Shown: positions 51,056 through 62,102, counted from the first letter of the stretch. The stretch is DNA of 64,000 nucleotides from Aquimarina mycalae (GCF_029906345.1 NZ_JARYGY010000001.1:222851-286850); one strand, 5' to 3'. Program-made: numbers and translations. The notes: generated by a model not told the origin, from the letters alone.

Positions 51056-54010
51056 ATGAAAACATTTACTAAAAGCGCATTGTTTTTATTGTGGTTGATA
51101 CCAATGAGCTTTTTTGCACAGTCGACGGTCAATGGTACTGTTACTGATGCTGGAAATGGTCAACCGATTCCCGGTGTTAATATCATTATAAGGGGAACAA
51201 CAAACGGAACTTCATCAGACTTTGATGGAAACTATTCGTTAGGAGGAGTAAGCAACGGAGATATTATTGAGTTTTCCTATGTAGGTTTCATACCTCAGGA
51301 AATTACTTATTCTGGAAACGACAGAATTGACATTGCTTTACAAGAAGATGCTGCAGAATTAGAGCAGGTAGTATTAATTGGTTATGGTGCCGCCAGAAAA
51401 AAGGACTTAACAGGTTCTGTAAGTACAGTTACAGCTGGTGACTTTAACAAAGGAAATATTGTTTCTCCTGAAAATCTACTTAATGGTCGTGTAGCTGGGG
51501 TTAATATTACTGCTGGAGGTGCACCAGGTTCTGGGGCTGCTATTAGAATTCGTGGTGGTGGTTCTCTTGCTGCATCTAATGATCCACTTATTGTAATAGA
51601 TGGATTACCAGTTAATAATAACGTAGTTGGTGGTTCTCAATCTATTTTATCATCAATTAACCCTAATAACATTAAGTCTTTTACAGTACTAAAAGATGCA
51701 TCCGCAGCAGCAATTTATGGTAACAGAGCATCTGCAGGGGTAATTATTATTGAAACAATCAAAGGAAGTAAAGGATTACAGGTTAATTATAATTTCCAAT
51801 CCGGTATTTATACTATCCCAGACACTATCGATGTTTTTTCTGCAAATGAGTTTAGAGATGTTGTTAGAGAGCAAGCCCTAGTTAACAATAATATAGATCC
51901 AAGTTTATTAGGAAACGCAAATACAGATTGGCAAAAGGAAATTTATAGAAACGCTGTTTCAACTGATAACAACGTTTCGATAAGAGGTTCTCTTTTCGAC
52001 GTGTTACCAGTTCGTGTATCATTGGGTCACTTAGATCAAGAAGGTTTACGTTTGACCAGTGGATTTAAAAGAAGTTCGGCTGCCTTGGTATTGAACCCAA
52101 CTTTTTTAAATGGAAATCTTAAATTTAATTTAAATGCAAATGCTACTTTCGAAAAAAGAAGATTTGCAAATGGAGTTGAAGGTGCAGCAATTGCATTTGA
52201 TCCAACGCAACCTGTTAATGATCCAACTTCTCCTTTTGGTGGATTCTTTGAATATGACAGTATTAACCCAGATGGATCTTTAAATAATATATTAGCAGTG
52301 ACTAATCCAGTTGCTTCTTTATTGCAAAGAAACAACCGAAGTGAAGTAGATCGTTATTTCGGAAATTTTAAAGTAGATTATTCTTTATGGTTTTTACCAG
52401 AATTAACCGCTACTGTAAATATTGGTTTCGATGAGCAAAATGGTGATGGTTTTAATGAGTTATCTCGTGAAAGTAGTAGTGGTCAATTATTGACAGATGG
52501 AACATTAGATGGAGATAGAACAGAGTTCACCAGCTATAGAAGAAACACTTTATTTGATTCATATCTAAATTATAAAAAAGATATAGGAGCTCTTAGTCTT
52601 GATGTAACTGGAGGATATTCATACCAAAATTTTAGGGTAGAAGATTTCAATACAGGAGAGTTAAGAGGCGATAGTCAATCAAATCAAGCTACAAGATTAT
52701 TTGATCCAGATTTAGTATTAGTAGCATTTTTTGGAAGAGCAAACTTAGCTATTAATGATAAATATTTACTTACTCTTTCTTATAGGAGAGACGGTACTTC
52801 TAGATTTAGCGAGGAAAACAGATGGGGTAACTTTCCTTCAGCAGCATTTGCTTGGAACATCTCTGACGAAGGTTTTTTAGCCAACTCTAGTACGCTAAGT
52901 AACTTAAAACTTCGTTTAGGATATGGTGTAACTGGGCAAGAGAATATTGGTGCTGGTCAGTTTAACAAATTACCATATTTAGCAAGATATCAACTTGGGC
53001 AAAACACTTCTCAATACATTTTTGGTGACGCATCTATTACCGTAGCCAATCCATCATTAAGAAATGAGGAATTACAATGGGAAGTTGCAACGCAATACAA
53101 TATTGGTTTAGATTTCGGTTTGTTTAATGATCGTATTAATGGATCGTTAGATCTATATCGAAGAGAAACTGACGACCTATTCATTAGTGGTAGTTTACCT
53201 GATGGAGCAAACTTTGGTAACATTGGTCAACAAAACCTTGGTGAATTACTAACAGAAGGTATTGAATTAAATCTAAATGCAGACATTGTAAAGAATGGTA
53301 ACTTTACTTGGAACATCAATTACAATGCTGCAGTTATTGATCAAGAAGTTGAGAAACTTGTTGGTGGTGAAGATCAATTAGTTGGTCCATCAGTAGGTGG
53401 AACAGGTGGTAACATACAATTACACAGAGAAGGGTTTTCTCCTTTTTCGTTTTTAGTTTTCAAACAATTATATGACGCAAATGGAGCTCCTATAGAAGGT
53501 GCATATGCTGATCTTAATGGAGATAATATCATTAATAGTGAAGACAGATATATTTATAGAAATCGTGATGCTGATGTCACAATGGGGTTTCAATCCAATA
53601 TGACCTATAAAGGTTTTGATTTATCTTTTAATCTTAGAGCAAGCCTTGGTAACTACGTATTTAACAATGTAAATTCTGGAGCTACCTACAACGCAATCAA
53701 TAATAATGGAACGTTAGCCAATATCCATTCATCTGTATTAGACACTAATTTTAATGTTTTTGGAGATACATTCCAATCTGATATTTACGTAGAAAATGCT
53801 TCGTTTTTAAAGATGGATAACGTGACTTTAGGATATACATTCAATAAGTTTTTTGGAGATACTTCTTCAATCAGATTATGGGGTGGAGTTCAGAACGTAT
53901 TTACGATTACCGAGTATTCAGGTTTAGATCCTGAAATCTTTTCAGGAGTTGATCAAACATTATTCCCAAGAGCAAGAACTTTCTTGATGGGAGCTAACGT
54001 AAAATTTTAA
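51056..54010 (+). CDS. susC: SusC-like TonB-dependent outer-membrane receptor
   Basis: A 984-residue maltodextrin importer. Signal peptide about 21 residues (ending SFFAQ), then a CarboxypepD-regulatory-like domain (STVNGTVTDAGNGQPIPGVN) and a TonB-box/plug region (EQVVLIGYGAARKKDLTGSV, AIRIRGGGSLAASNDPLIVI, VLKDASAAAIYGNRASAGVI). The rest is a long beta barrel ending in FPRARTFLMGANVKF. It works as a pedal-bin complex with the SusD partner encoded 10 bases later. The 49-base repeat-containing leader precedes it. Confidence 0.95.
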   Translation: MKTFTKSALFLLWLIPMSFFAQSTVNGTVTDAGNGQPIPGVNIIIRGTTNGTSSDFDGNYSLGGVSNGDIIEFSYVGFIPQEITYSGNDRIDIALQEDAAELEQVVLIGYGAARKKDLTGSVSTVTAGDFNKGNIVSPENLLNGRVAGVNITAGGAPGSGAAIRIRGGGSLAASNDPLIVIDGLPVNNNVVGGSQSILSSINPNNIKSFTVLKDASAAAIYGNRASAGVIIIETIKGSKGLQVNYNFQSGIYTIPDTIDVFSANEFRDVVREQALVNNNIDPSLLGNANTDWQKEIYRNAVSTDNNVSIRGSLFDVLPVRVSLGHLDQEGLRLTSGFKRSSAALVLNPTFLNGNLKFNLNANATFEKRRFANGVEGAAIAFDPTQPVNDPTSPFGGFFEYDSINPDGSLNNILAVTNPVASLLQRNNRSEVDRYFGNFKVDYSLWFLPELTATVNIGFDEQNGDGFNELSRESSSGQLLTDGTLDGDRTEFTSYRRNTLFDSYLNYKKDIGALSLDVTGGYSYQNFRVEDFNTGELRGDSQSNQATRLFDPDLVLVAFFGRANLAINDKYLLTLSYRRDGTSRFSEENRWGNFPSAAFAWNISDEGFLANSSTLSNLKLRLGYGVTGQENIGAGQFNKLPYLARYQLGQNTSQYIFGDASITVANPSLRNEELQWEVATQYNIGLDFGLFNDRINGSLDLYRRETDDLFISGSLPDGANFGNIGQQNLGELLTEGIELNLNADIVKNGNFTWNINYNAAVIDQEVEKLVGGEDQLVGPSVGGTGGNIQLHREGFSPFSFLVFKQLYDANGAPIEGAYADLNGDNIINSEDRYIYRNRDADVTMGFQSNMTYKGFDLSFNLRASLGNYVFNNVNSGATYNAINNNGTLANIHSSVLDTNFNVFGDTFQSDIYVENASFLKMDNVTLGYTFNKFFGDTSSIRLWGGVQNVFTITEYSGLDPEIFSGVDQTLFPRARTFLMGANVKF

Positions 54011-54020
54011 TTAATTTATT

Positions 54021-55640
54021 ATGAAAATAAATATAAAAACTAATTATTTCAAGTATTTATTGTTGATGATAGGTGTCATCACTTTAAATTCTTGTACAAG
54101 TGATTTAGAGCAGAGTCCTAGAGATGACAGTGTTTTTATTGATGAAGAATTCTACGCAGATCCTGGTTCTTATGAACAAGCAATTGCTGGAGTGTATGGA
54201 AATTTTTCTCTTACAGGTCTAACTGGAGCAGGATCATCGAATATTGGAGGTATCGATGCAGGTACTAGTCAATATGGTCGTGGTATTATGAATATGCAAA
54301 TATTTACTACAGACGAAATCGTTTGGACTTATATCAATGATGAAAGCGGGTTTATAGATGATTTACAAACATCAACCTGGACAGGAGCAAATACAGTAAT
54401 ACGTGGTTTTTTTAGTAGAGCAATGTTTTCTGTGTCTTTAGCTAATGAGTTTTTACGTCAGACTACTGATGGTAAATTAGATTCTAGAGGAGTTAGTGGA
54501 GCATTGAGAACTGAAATAGCAGCATACAGAGCAGAAGCAAAATTAATCAGAGCGTTAGCATATTATCATTTAATGGATTCATACGCTAGAGCTCCCTTAT
54601 ATAGCGAAAACGATCCCGTAGGAAATATACAAGGGCCTGAAATGGATCGCGCACAACTTTTCGAATTTGTTGAAACAGAATTATTAGCTATCGAATCCGA
54701 ACTTGCTGATCCTCGTCAAAATGAATATGGAAGAGGTGATAAAGCTGTTGCTTGGGCAATTCTAGCAAAGATGTATTTAAATGCTGAAGTATATATTGGT
54801 GCGAATCGATATAGTGATTGTATCACTTATTGTGAGAGAATCATAAATGGAGGATATACTCTTGCTAATAACTATAAAGATTTATTTAGAGGTGATAATG
54901 ACACTAATCAAGCAGCAAATGAAATCATATTCCCTTTTATTGCAGATGGGCAATTTGTTCAAAATTTTGGTCCAACGACTGTGATGACTAATGGTGCTGT
55001 GGGTAGTATCGAGCAAAACGGTGGAAACCTTGGTGTTTCAGCTGGTGGTTGGGGTGGAGCCATTAGAATCTCTCCTCAGTTTGCCGAAAAATTTGAAGAT
55101 CCAGCATTTACTAATGATGATAGAAATACCATTATTAAAGATGGTAGACTACCTGAAATTACAAATATTACAGATCCTGGAACTGGTTTCGTATTAGAAA
55201 AATTCACGAACGTGACTACTTCTGGCGATACTGGTACAGATCCGAATAACACTTTTTCTGATGTAGACTTCCCTTTATTTAGATTAGCTGACATTTATTT
55301 AATGTATGCAGAAGCTAATCTTAGAGGTGGAGGTGGTAACGCTGGTACTGCATTAGGATATATTAATGACCTTAGAAACAGAAGTAATTCTCCAACTGTA
55401 ACTTCTGGTGATGTGGATCTTGATTTCATCATTGATGAAAGAGCAAGAGAATTGTATTGGGAAGGACATAGAAGACAAGATCTTATCCGTTTCGGATTAT
55501 TTTCAGGTGGTGGATATAACTGGGCACTAAAAGGTAATTCTCAGAATGGAATTTCTATCCCAGCTTTCAGAGATCTATTCCCTGTTCCAGATGCAGCCAG
55601 AGCTGCAAATCAAAACTTAGGACAAAATCCTGGTTATTAA
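54021..55640 (+). CDS. susD: SusD-like starch-binding lipoprotein
   Basis: A 539-residue surface lipoprotein, signal ending TLNSCTSD with Cys25 lipidated. The SusD fold shows in the TPR-like helices (LRTEIAAYRAEAKLIRALAY, YHLMDSYARAPL, AWAILAKMYLNAEVYIG) and the C-terminal RagB/SusD segment with FPLFRLADIYLMYAEANLRG, ELYWEGHRRQDLIRFGLF and NQNLGQNPGY. It lids the SusC barrel and binds maltodextrin. Ten bases after susC and 32 before the SusE-like gene. Confidence 0.95.
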   Translation: MKINIKTNYFKYLLLMIGVITLNSCTSDLEQSPRDDSVFIDEEFYADPGSYEQAIAGVYGNFSLTGLTGAGSSNIGGIDAGTSQYGRGIMNMQIFTTDEIVWTYINDESGFIDDLQTSTWTGANTVIRGFFSRAMFSVSLANEFLRQTTDGKLDSRGVSGALRTEIAAYRAEAKLIRALAYYHLMDSYARAPLYSENDPVGNIQGPEMDRAQLFEFVETELLAIESELADPRQNEYGRGDKAVAWAILAKMYLNAEVYIGANRYSDCITYCERIINGGYTLANNYKDLFRGDNDTNQAANEIIFPFIADGQFVQNFGPTTVMTNGAVGSIEQNGGNLGVSAGGWGGAIRISPQFAEKFEDPAFTNDDRNTIIKDGRLPEITNITDPGTGFVLEKFTNVTTSGDTGTDPNNTFSDVDFPLFRLADIYLMYAEANLRGGGGNAGTALGYINDLRNRSNSPTVTSGDVDLDFIIDERARELYWEGHRRQDLIRFGLFSGGGYNWALKGNSQNGISIPAFRDLFPVPDAARAANQNLGQNPGY

Positions 55641-55672
55641 TCTATTAAACTCAATTTTAAAAATAAAGCAAC

Positions 55673-56854
55673 ATGAAAAAAATATCAATAATAGTAATGG
55701 CATTAGTAACCCTAATTGGGTTTAATGCTTGTACTGATGACGACGCATTAGTATTCACTGCACAGGAACCTGCCGAGGCAATTACGTTTACAAATTCTGT
55801 TTCTTCAGAATATGTACTTACATTAGAAACATTGGATAACACTGCAGAACGTTTTGTATGGGAATCTCCTGATTTTGGAGTAGATACGGCGATAACTTAT
55901 GATCTTCAGGGATCTGGAGAATCAACATTTGCAACTTTCGAATCTTTAGGAACTACTTCTGCAAATGACATTGCTGTTACTGTAAAACAATTATTTGACT
56001 TAGCAGCGACTGCTGGTTTAGATAATGACCCTGAAACGTCTCAATTAGATGCAGATGGAAATCCTGTTTTGGATGGTGATAACAACCCTATCCCTAATAA
56101 CGCTGGGGAATTATTTTTCAGGTTAGTTGCTTCTGTAGGAACTACTGATGGCGGACCGTCTAACACTTCTGATGTATTACCATTAAATGTATTCTTACCA
56201 GAGCCTACTGGAGAAGAGCCAATTATACTTTTAAGAGAATTATTCTTTGTTGGTAACGCTACAGCAGCAGACTGGAATAACGATAATAACAATACTCCAT
56301 TAACTAGAGATCCTGGAAATGAAAATGCATATAGTTATACTGGATATTTCGTTGCCAATGAGTTTAAACTACTAGAAACTAAAGGCCAATGGCAACCACA
56401 ATGGGGACTTGATGGTGGTGGATTTACAAGTAGCGAAATTCTTGGTGGAGACCCAGCTTCTTTTGTTGTTCCAACTACAGGGTACTATACACTTACTGTA
56501 AATGTAGAAGATTTCACTCATAGTTTTGATCCTTTTGACGAGAGTGCCTCTGTAACATATCCTACAATTGGATTTATCGGAGATGCTACTCCTGATGGAT
56601 GGGATAGTGATACCGATCTTACGCAATCTACTTTTGATCCACATATCTGGTATGCAAATGGTGTAACACTTACTGTTGGAGAAATGAAGTTTAGAGCTCA
56701 GGATGATTGGGCTGTAAACTGGGGAGGCAATACTGAATTAACAGGGTTTGCTACACAAGATGGACCTAATATTCCTGTTTCCAGAGAAGGCGTTTATGAT
56801 ATTTGGTTTAACGACCTTAATGCAAGTTATGTACTTATTCCTATAGTTGAATAA
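55673..56854 (+). CDS. SusE/SusF-like starch-binding lipoprotein
   Basis: A 393-residue surface lipoprotein, signal MKKISIIVMALVTLIGFNAC with Cys20 as the lipidation site. The N-terminal part (30-180) is a SusE-type beta sandwich (VLTLETLDNTAERFVWESPD). Two repeated carbohydrate-binding units follow, each opening with a LFFVGNATAADWNNDN or TIGFIGDATPDGWDSDTD motif and containing tryptophans typical of starch-binding platforms. No catalytic residues. It holds starch at the surface for the secreted amylase encoded next. A terminator follows. Confidence 0.9.
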   Translation: MKKISIIVMALVTLIGFNACTDDDALVFTAQEPAEAITFTNSVSSEYVLTLETLDNTAERFVWESPDFGVDTAITYDLQGSGESTFATFESLGTTSANDIAVTVKQLFDLAATAGLDNDPETSQLDADGNPVLDGDNNPIPNNAGELFFRLVASVGTTDGGPSNTSDVLPLNVFLPEPTGEEPIILLRELFFVGNATAADWNNDNNNTPLTRDPGNENAYSYTGYFVANEFKLLETKGQWQPQWGLDGGGFTSSEILGGDPASFVVPTTGYYTLTVNVEDFTHSFDPFDESASVTYPTIGFIGDATPDGWDSDTDLTQSTFDPHIWYANGVTLTVGEMKFRAQDDWAVNWGGNTELTGFATQDGPNIPVSREGVYDIWFNDLNASYVLIPIVE

Positions 56855-56870
56855 TATATCCTTAGTAACC

Positions 56871-56898
56871 AAAAAGGCTGTGTAACAACAGCCTTTTT
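56871..56898 (+). terminator. Terminator between the SusE-like and amylase genes
   Basis: Stem AAAAAGGCTGT / ACAGCCTTTTT with a six-base loop; A/T ends on both sides. It lies 17 bases after the SusE-like stop and 25 before the amylase ATG, so it probably lets only part of the transcription through. Confidence 0.85.
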
Positions 56899-56923
56899 GC
56901 GTTCTAATAAAATACAATTAGTC

Positions 56924-59692
56924 ATGAAAAAATTTACTTTTATAATATTGACAATTTGCAGCATGTTTATGGCAACCGCACAAACATTTACGGTTACTCC
57001 AGCTGCATTTAATGAAACAGACGAGATAACAATTACGATTTCTAACTTTAATCCTAATACAGAATGGGGAGTCACAGATATATATCTGTGGGCATGGTAT
57101 TTTGATTTAAATGATGATCCTGCTGGAGATTCCCCTACCAATGGTCAATGGACCAACTCTGACGAATCTCAAAGATTCACCGATAATATGGATGGTACGT
57201 ATTCATTCACCTTTACACCTACAACATTTTATGGAACTACAGGTATTGGACGTATTGGATTCTTAGCTAAAGCAGATAATGGTAATGACGGTCAGACAGG
57301 AGATAATTTAGTAGAAGTTGGACTTTTTCAAATATCTCTTACCTCACCCGCAACGGAAACAACTGTTGTAAACAGTGGAAACGACTTAACCATTACAGCT
57401 ACTGCTACAGTAAATTCTGATTTTCAATTATTTGTTAACGGATCTACAACAGCTATAAACACTCAAAACGCAACAACTTCATATAGTTATAACTATAACG
57501 TTACCACAGACGCAAGTCTAGAACTTATTGCTACTGAAACGGGTACTTCAAATGAATTGTCAGAAACTTTTTCGGTTGTTGTATCTCCTACAGTAACTGA
57601 AGCACCAGTCCCTGCAGGAATGAAAGATGGTCTGAATTTGGATCCCAATAATCCAGCTACTGCTACCTTTGTATTATATGCACCTAATAAAAGTTTTGTT
57701 CATCTTAAAGGTAATTTTAACGGGAATGATTGGATGAGAGATAATACCTACCTGATGAATAAAGACAGTGCTCAAGATAGGTTTTGGATTACACTAACAA
57801 ATCTTCCAAATAACTCAGATATACTATATCAATATGAGATTGATGCTTCTATTTCGGTTGCAGACCCATACTCTACCTTAATATTATCAGAATCGAACGA
57901 TGGTGGTATAGATAACATTACTTTTCCTAATTTACCAGCGTATCCAACAGGAAGTACAAATCACGCGGTAAGTTATTTTAAAACAGGTGAAACTGAATAT
58001 GTATGGCAAACCACTAATTTTCAAAGACCAGAAGTTACCGATTTGGTAATTTATGAACTTTTAATTCGTGATTTTGATGCGCTACATTCTTTTGATGCAG
58101 TAAAAGCTAGATTAGATTATTTACAAGATTTAGGAATCAATGCTATTGAGTTAATGCCTGTTTCCGAATTCGACGGAAATAATAGTTGGGGTTATAACCC
58201 TTCTTTCCATATGGCTTTAGATAAATACTATGGTACACCAACTGCATTTAAGCAATTTATTGATGAATGTCATGCACGAGGAATTGCTGTAATACTGGAT
58301 GTTGTGTATAATCATGCTACTGGTCAAAATCCATTTTATAGAATGTGGAATGATTGTAATGGCTGCTATAATGGCCAAGCTACAGCAGAGAATCCAATAT
58401 TTAACGTTAGTGATCCTAATACCAGTTTCTCATTTTTCAATGATATTGATCATGAATCTACTGCAACAGAAAATTATGTTGATCGATTAAATGAATACTG
58501 GTTGACAGAATATAATATAGATGGATTTAGATTTGACTTTACTAAAGGTTTTACTAACGTAAGTGGTGATGGTGGCTCTTTTGATCAAAGCCGTATCAAT
58601 ATTTTAACCAGAATGAACACTGCTATTGAAGCTGTTGACCCAAATGCCTATGTAATTTTAGAACATTTCGCTCCAAACACTGAGGAAACTCAATTAGTAA
58701 ATGCTGGGATGCTGATTTGGGGTAATATACATTTTAGTTATAACAATGCCACTATGGGATTTGGTGGATCTAATTTTGAAGGTGTTTCTTATTTAAGTAG
58801 AGGATGGACCACACCTTCATTAGTTGGTTATATGGAAAGCCATGATGAAGAACGATTGATGTATAATAATCTTCAGTCTGGAAATGCATTTGGCTCTTAT
58901 GACATCAAAGACCTATCAACAGCATTAGATCGTGTAGAAATGGCTGGAGCATTTTATTTTACTGTTCCTGGACCTAAGTTAATTTGGCAATTTGGTGAAT
59001 TAGGATATGAATTCAGTATTAATAGATGTGAAAACGGAACTATCAATAATGATTGTAGAACCAACCCTAAACCAATTCGTTGGGATTATCTAAATGATAC
59101 TGATAGGACTGATGTATACGATCTATACGCTAAGCTAATAAAATTAAAGCGGAATGAGAAAATATTTAAAACCAATGATTTCACTTTAGAAACCTCGGTA
59201 GATACAAGAAAATCAATTCATCTTACCGATAATTCTGCTACTGGTGATGAGATAAAGTATGTAACAATCATCGGAAACTTCAGGACAACATCGCTAACCA
59301 TTGATCCTGCATTTCAAGAAACAGGAACTTGGTATGATCTATTAAGTGATACTGGTGCATCCATCAATGTTACCGATGTAAATGCTTTAATTACCTTACA
59401 ACCAGGTGAGTTTAAGGTTTATGGTAATGAGCAACGTAACTTAGGTACTCAAGACTTTATAAAAGGGAATAGTTTTAATGCATATCCTAATCCTGCAAAA
59501 ACATCTTTTAGTATTGATGAATCTGTGCAAAAGGTATCTGTGTATACCATTACAGGAGCAATCGCAAAAAAATTCGAGGGTGATTTTGAACCAGGGACAA
59601 GTTTTGAAATAGGAGAATTATCTAGAGGTTTATATCTTGTACAAATTGAAAACGAAAAAGGAGTAGCAACGACCAAATTGAGTTTGAACTAG
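56924..59692 (+). CDS. Secreted multidomain GH13 alpha-amylase with T9SS sorting domain
   Basis: A 922-residue extracellular amylase. Signal peptide about 19 residues (ending FMATAQ). Two N-terminal beta domains (about 20-225) include a Trp-rich SusE-like unit (WAWYFDLNDDPAGD); a CBM48-like domain (FVHLKGNFNGNDW) follows. The GH13 core has VILDVVYNHATGQNPF, nucleophile Asp in DGFRFDFTKGF, acid Glu in YVILEHFAPN and Asp in YMESHDEERLMY. The last 80 residues (FNAYPNPAKTSFSID, GLYLVQIENEKG, TTKLSLN) are a type A T9SS sorting domain for secretion and surface attachment. ATG 56924 is preferred over an upstream TTG. Confidence 0.93.
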   Translation: MKKFTFIILTICSMFMATAQTFTVTPAAFNETDEITITISNFNPNTEWGVTDIYLWAWYFDLNDDPAGDSPTNGQWTNSDESQRFTDNMDGTYSFTFTPTTFYGTTGIGRIGFLAKADNGNDGQTGDNLVEVGLFQISLTSPATETTVVNSGNDLTITATATVNSDFQLFVNGSTTAINTQNATTSYSYNYNVTTDASLELIATETGTSNELSETFSVVVSPTVTEAPVPAGMKDGLNLDPNNPATATFVLYAPNKSFVHLKGNFNGNDWMRDNTYLMNKDSAQDRFWITLTNLPNNSDILYQYEIDASISVADPYSTLILSESNDGGIDNITFPNLPAYPTGSTNHAVSYFKTGETEYVWQTTNFQRPEVTDLVIYELLIRDFDALHSFDAVKARLDYLQDLGINAIELMPVSEFDGNNSWGYNPSFHMALDKYYGTPTAFKQFIDECHARGIAVILDVVYNHATGQNPFYRMWNDCNGCYNGQATAENPIFNVSDPNTSFSFFNDIDHESTATENYVDRLNEYWLTEYNIDGFRFDFTKGFTNVSGDGGSFDQSRINILTRMNTAIEAVDPNAYVILEHFAPNTEETQLVNAGMLIWGNIHFSYNNATMGFGGSNFEGVSYLSRGWTTPSLVGYMESHDEERLMYNNLQSGNAFGSYDIKDLSTALDRVEMAGAFYFTVPGPKLIWQFGELGYEFSINRCENGTINNDCRTNPKPIRWDYLNDTDRTDVYDLYAKLIKLKRNEKIFKTNDFTLETSVDTRKSIHLTDNSATGDEIKYVTIIGNFRTTSLTIDPAFQETGTWYDLLSDTGASINVTDVNALITLQPGEFKVYGNEQRNLGTQDFIKGNSFNAYPNPAKTSFSIDESVQKVSVYTITGAIAKKFEGDFEPGTSFEIGELSRGLYLVQIENEKGVATTKLSLN

Positions 59693-59726
59693 AAATAATT
59701 AGTCTTCTAGCACTACCCTATATCTC

Positions 59727-59766
59727 AAAAAGGAGTATTTTTTTTAAAAAAAAATACTCCTTTTTT
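59727..59766 (+). terminator. Terminator of the sus operon
   Basis: Very long A/T-rich hairpin with a core AAGGAGTA / TACTCCTT and flanking A and T runs (stem about 18 bases), followed by six Ts. Confidence 0.9.
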
Positions 59767-59896
59767 GGGTAACAAATAGTATCAAATAGGAACATATGAA
59801 TACGAAACATGCAGGATCTAAACCTCTATGATAGTATAATCGAAAAGAATTACTTTACTTTGTAACAGATCTCATTACACAAAATTAAAACTCTTA

Positions 59897-62101
59897 ATGC
59901 CAAAATTTCCTTTTTACAAACAAGCTGAATCTAAAGATTGTGGACCCACTTGTATAAAAATCATAGCTAAACATTACGGAAAAATCCTGAATACTCAGAA
60001 GCTTAGATCTCTTAGTGAAACTACAAGAGAGGGAAGTTCTTTACTAGGTTTAAGCGATGCCGTAGAAAGTATAGGTTTTAGATCATTGGGAGTCAAGTTA
60101 TCATTAAATCAACTGGTAGATGTACCCTTACCGTGTATTGTACATTGGAACAAAGTACATTATGTTGTAGTATATAAAGTTAAGACTTCTCGAAAAGGAA
60201 ATATGACTATTTATGTTTCGGATCCAGCACATGGTTTGATAACATATACTAAAGAAGAGTTTATCAAAGCTTGGATTGGTAATAATGCAGATGAAACTAC
60301 TGAAGAAGGAGTAGCATTGTTAGTTGAACCCACACCCAAATTTTATAATGACAATCTGGATGAGAAAGATGAAGAATTTGGTTTTAAATTTATCTCTAAG
60401 TACGTTTTTAAGTATAAGAAATTTCTTTTTCAGCTTATACTTGGATTAACAGCTGGTAGTTTATTACAACTTATAAGCCCATTCTTAACACAGAGTATTG
60501 TTGATGTCGGTATTGAAAATGAAGATATTGATTTTGTATACTTAGTACTGATTGCTCAATTATCATTGTTTATTGGTCGGACCTTAATAGATGTGCTCAG
60601 AAGTTGGATTTTATTACACCTAAGTACAAGAATTAACATTTCTCTTATATCAGATTTTTTTATAAAATTAATGAACTTACCCATCTCCTATTTTGATGTA
60701 AAAATGACTGGAGATTTATTGCAGCGAATTAATGACCATAAAAGAATAGAACAAATACTTACCATGTCATCGCTGAATGTATTGTTTTCTATGGTCAACC
60801 TGATTGTATTTAGTATTGTACTGATTTATTATAGTTTTTCAATATTTACAGTCTTTGCGATTGGTAGTGCATTCTATTTTGCTTGGATTTTAATATTCTT
60901 CAAAAAACGTAAAAAGCTAGATTACAAACGTTTTTCTCAAATTAGCGAAGAGCAAAGTAAGGTTATTGAGTTGGTAAACGGGATGCAGGAAATCAAACTC
61001 CATAATGCTGAAAAAAGAAAACGATGGAATTGGGAATTCGTACAGGCTAAGCTTTTTAAAATATCGATAGAAAATCTAGCTTTGGAACAATACCAAAGTG
61101 TAGGTTCTGCATTTATCAATGAACTAAAAAATATATTAATCACTGTGCTTTCGGCAGTACTTGTAATTGATGGAGATATCACATTAGGTATGATGCTGGC
61201 AATTACTTCTATTGTAGGCCAATTAAATGCACCTATTACTCAATTAATTAATTTCTTAAGAGAATTACAGGATGCGCAGATTTCATTAGAACGTCTTGGT
61301 GAGATCCATAATAAAGAAGATGAGGAAAAATCTGGTGATGAAAAAATCAGGGAAATTCCTGAAAATTCAGATTTTGAGATTACCAATCTTAATTTCAGGT
61401 ATGTAGGATCAGACAAACCAGTATTAGAAAATTTAAACTTATCTATTCCAGCTAACAAAATTACAGCGGTTGTAGGTGTAAGTGGTAGTGGAAAAACTAC
61501 CTTAATGAAACTTTTACTTAAGTTTTATGAACCTGATGATGGTCAAATACTTATTGGATCTAGTGATTTACACAATGTATCACAAAAAGCATGGAGAGAT
61601 CAATTTGGTGTCGTAATGCAAGAAGGATATATTTTTAATGATACTATTGCAAATAACATTGCCGTTGGTGAAGATTATGTGGATAAGAAAAAATTAGCGC
61701 ATGCAGTAGATGTAGCCAATATTAAAGAGTTTGTAGAATCTCTACCTTTATCCTATAATACGAAGATCGGAATGGAAGGTGTAGGACTTAGTACAGGTCA
61801 AAAACAACGATTATTTATTGCTCGTGCTGTATACAAAAACCCTAAGTTTCTGTTTTTTGATGAGGCAACTTCGGCTTTGGATGCCAACAATGAAAAAGTA
61901 ATCATGGAAAAGCTTGATATCTTTTTTAAGAATAAAACCGTGATGGTAATTGCGCATAGGTTAAGTACTGTAAAAAATGCTCATCAAATTGTGGTATTAG
62001 ATAAAGGAAAAATTATAGAAGTAGGAAATCATGAATCTTTGATTAAAGAAAAGGGAAGCTACTACAATTTGGTTAAAAATCAATTAGAACTCGGAAAATA
62101 A
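59897..62101 (+). CDS. ABC exporter with N-terminal C39 peptidase domain
   Basis: A 734-residue peptidase-containing transporter. Residues 1-140 are a C39 peptidase with the catalytic Cys15 in SKDCGPTCIKIIAKHYG and the His in VHWNKVHYVVVYKV, followed by Asp in YVSDPAHG. Next come six hydrophobic helices (about 165-445) and an ATPase with Walker A GVSGSGKTTLM, signature LSTGQKQRLFIARA and Walker B FLFFDEATSALD. This family removes a double-glycine leader while exporting peptides such as bacteriocins. No cognate precursor is visible in the window. It precedes the HlyD-like gene by one base. Confidence 0.9.
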   Translation: MPKFPFYKQAESKDCGPTCIKIIAKHYGKILNTQKLRSLSETTREGSSLLGLSDAVESIGFRSLGVKLSLNQLVDVPLPCIVHWNKVHYVVVYKVKTSRKGNMTIYVSDPAHGLITYTKEEFIKAWIGNNADETTEEGVALLVEPTPKFYNDNLDEKDEEFGFKFISKYVFKYKKFLFQLILGLTAGSLLQLISPFLTQSIVDVGIENEDIDFVYLVLIAQLSLFIGRTLIDVLRSWILLHLSTRINISLISDFFIKLMNLPISYFDVKMTGDLLQRINDHKRIEQILTMSSLNVLFSMVNLIVFSIVLIYYSFSIFTVFAIGSAFYFAWILIFFKKRKKLDYKRFSQISEEQSKVIELVNGMQEIKLHNAEKRKRWNWEFVQAKLFKISIENLALEQYQSVGSAFINELKNILITVLSAVLVIDGDITLGMMLAITSIVGQLNAPITQLINFLRELQDAQISLERLGEIHNKEDEEKSGDEKIREIPENSDFEITNLNFRYVGSDKPVLENLNLSIPANKITAVVGVSGSGKTTLMKLLLKFYEPDDGQILIGSSDLHNVSQKAWRDQFGVVMQEGYIFNDTIANNIAVGEDYVDKKKLAHAVDVANIKEFVESLPLSYNTKIGMEGVGLSTGQKQRLFIARAVYKNPKFLFFDEATSALDANNEKVIMEKLDIFFKNKTVMVIAHRLSTVKNAHQIVVLDKGKIIEVGNHESLIKEKGSYYNLVKNQLELGK

Positions 62102-62102
62102 A

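Noticed and set aside
59796..59831. An 11-codon frame upstream of the C39 exporter as a possible peptide precursor
   Set aside because: Too short, no double-glycine leader and no core; expected by chance.
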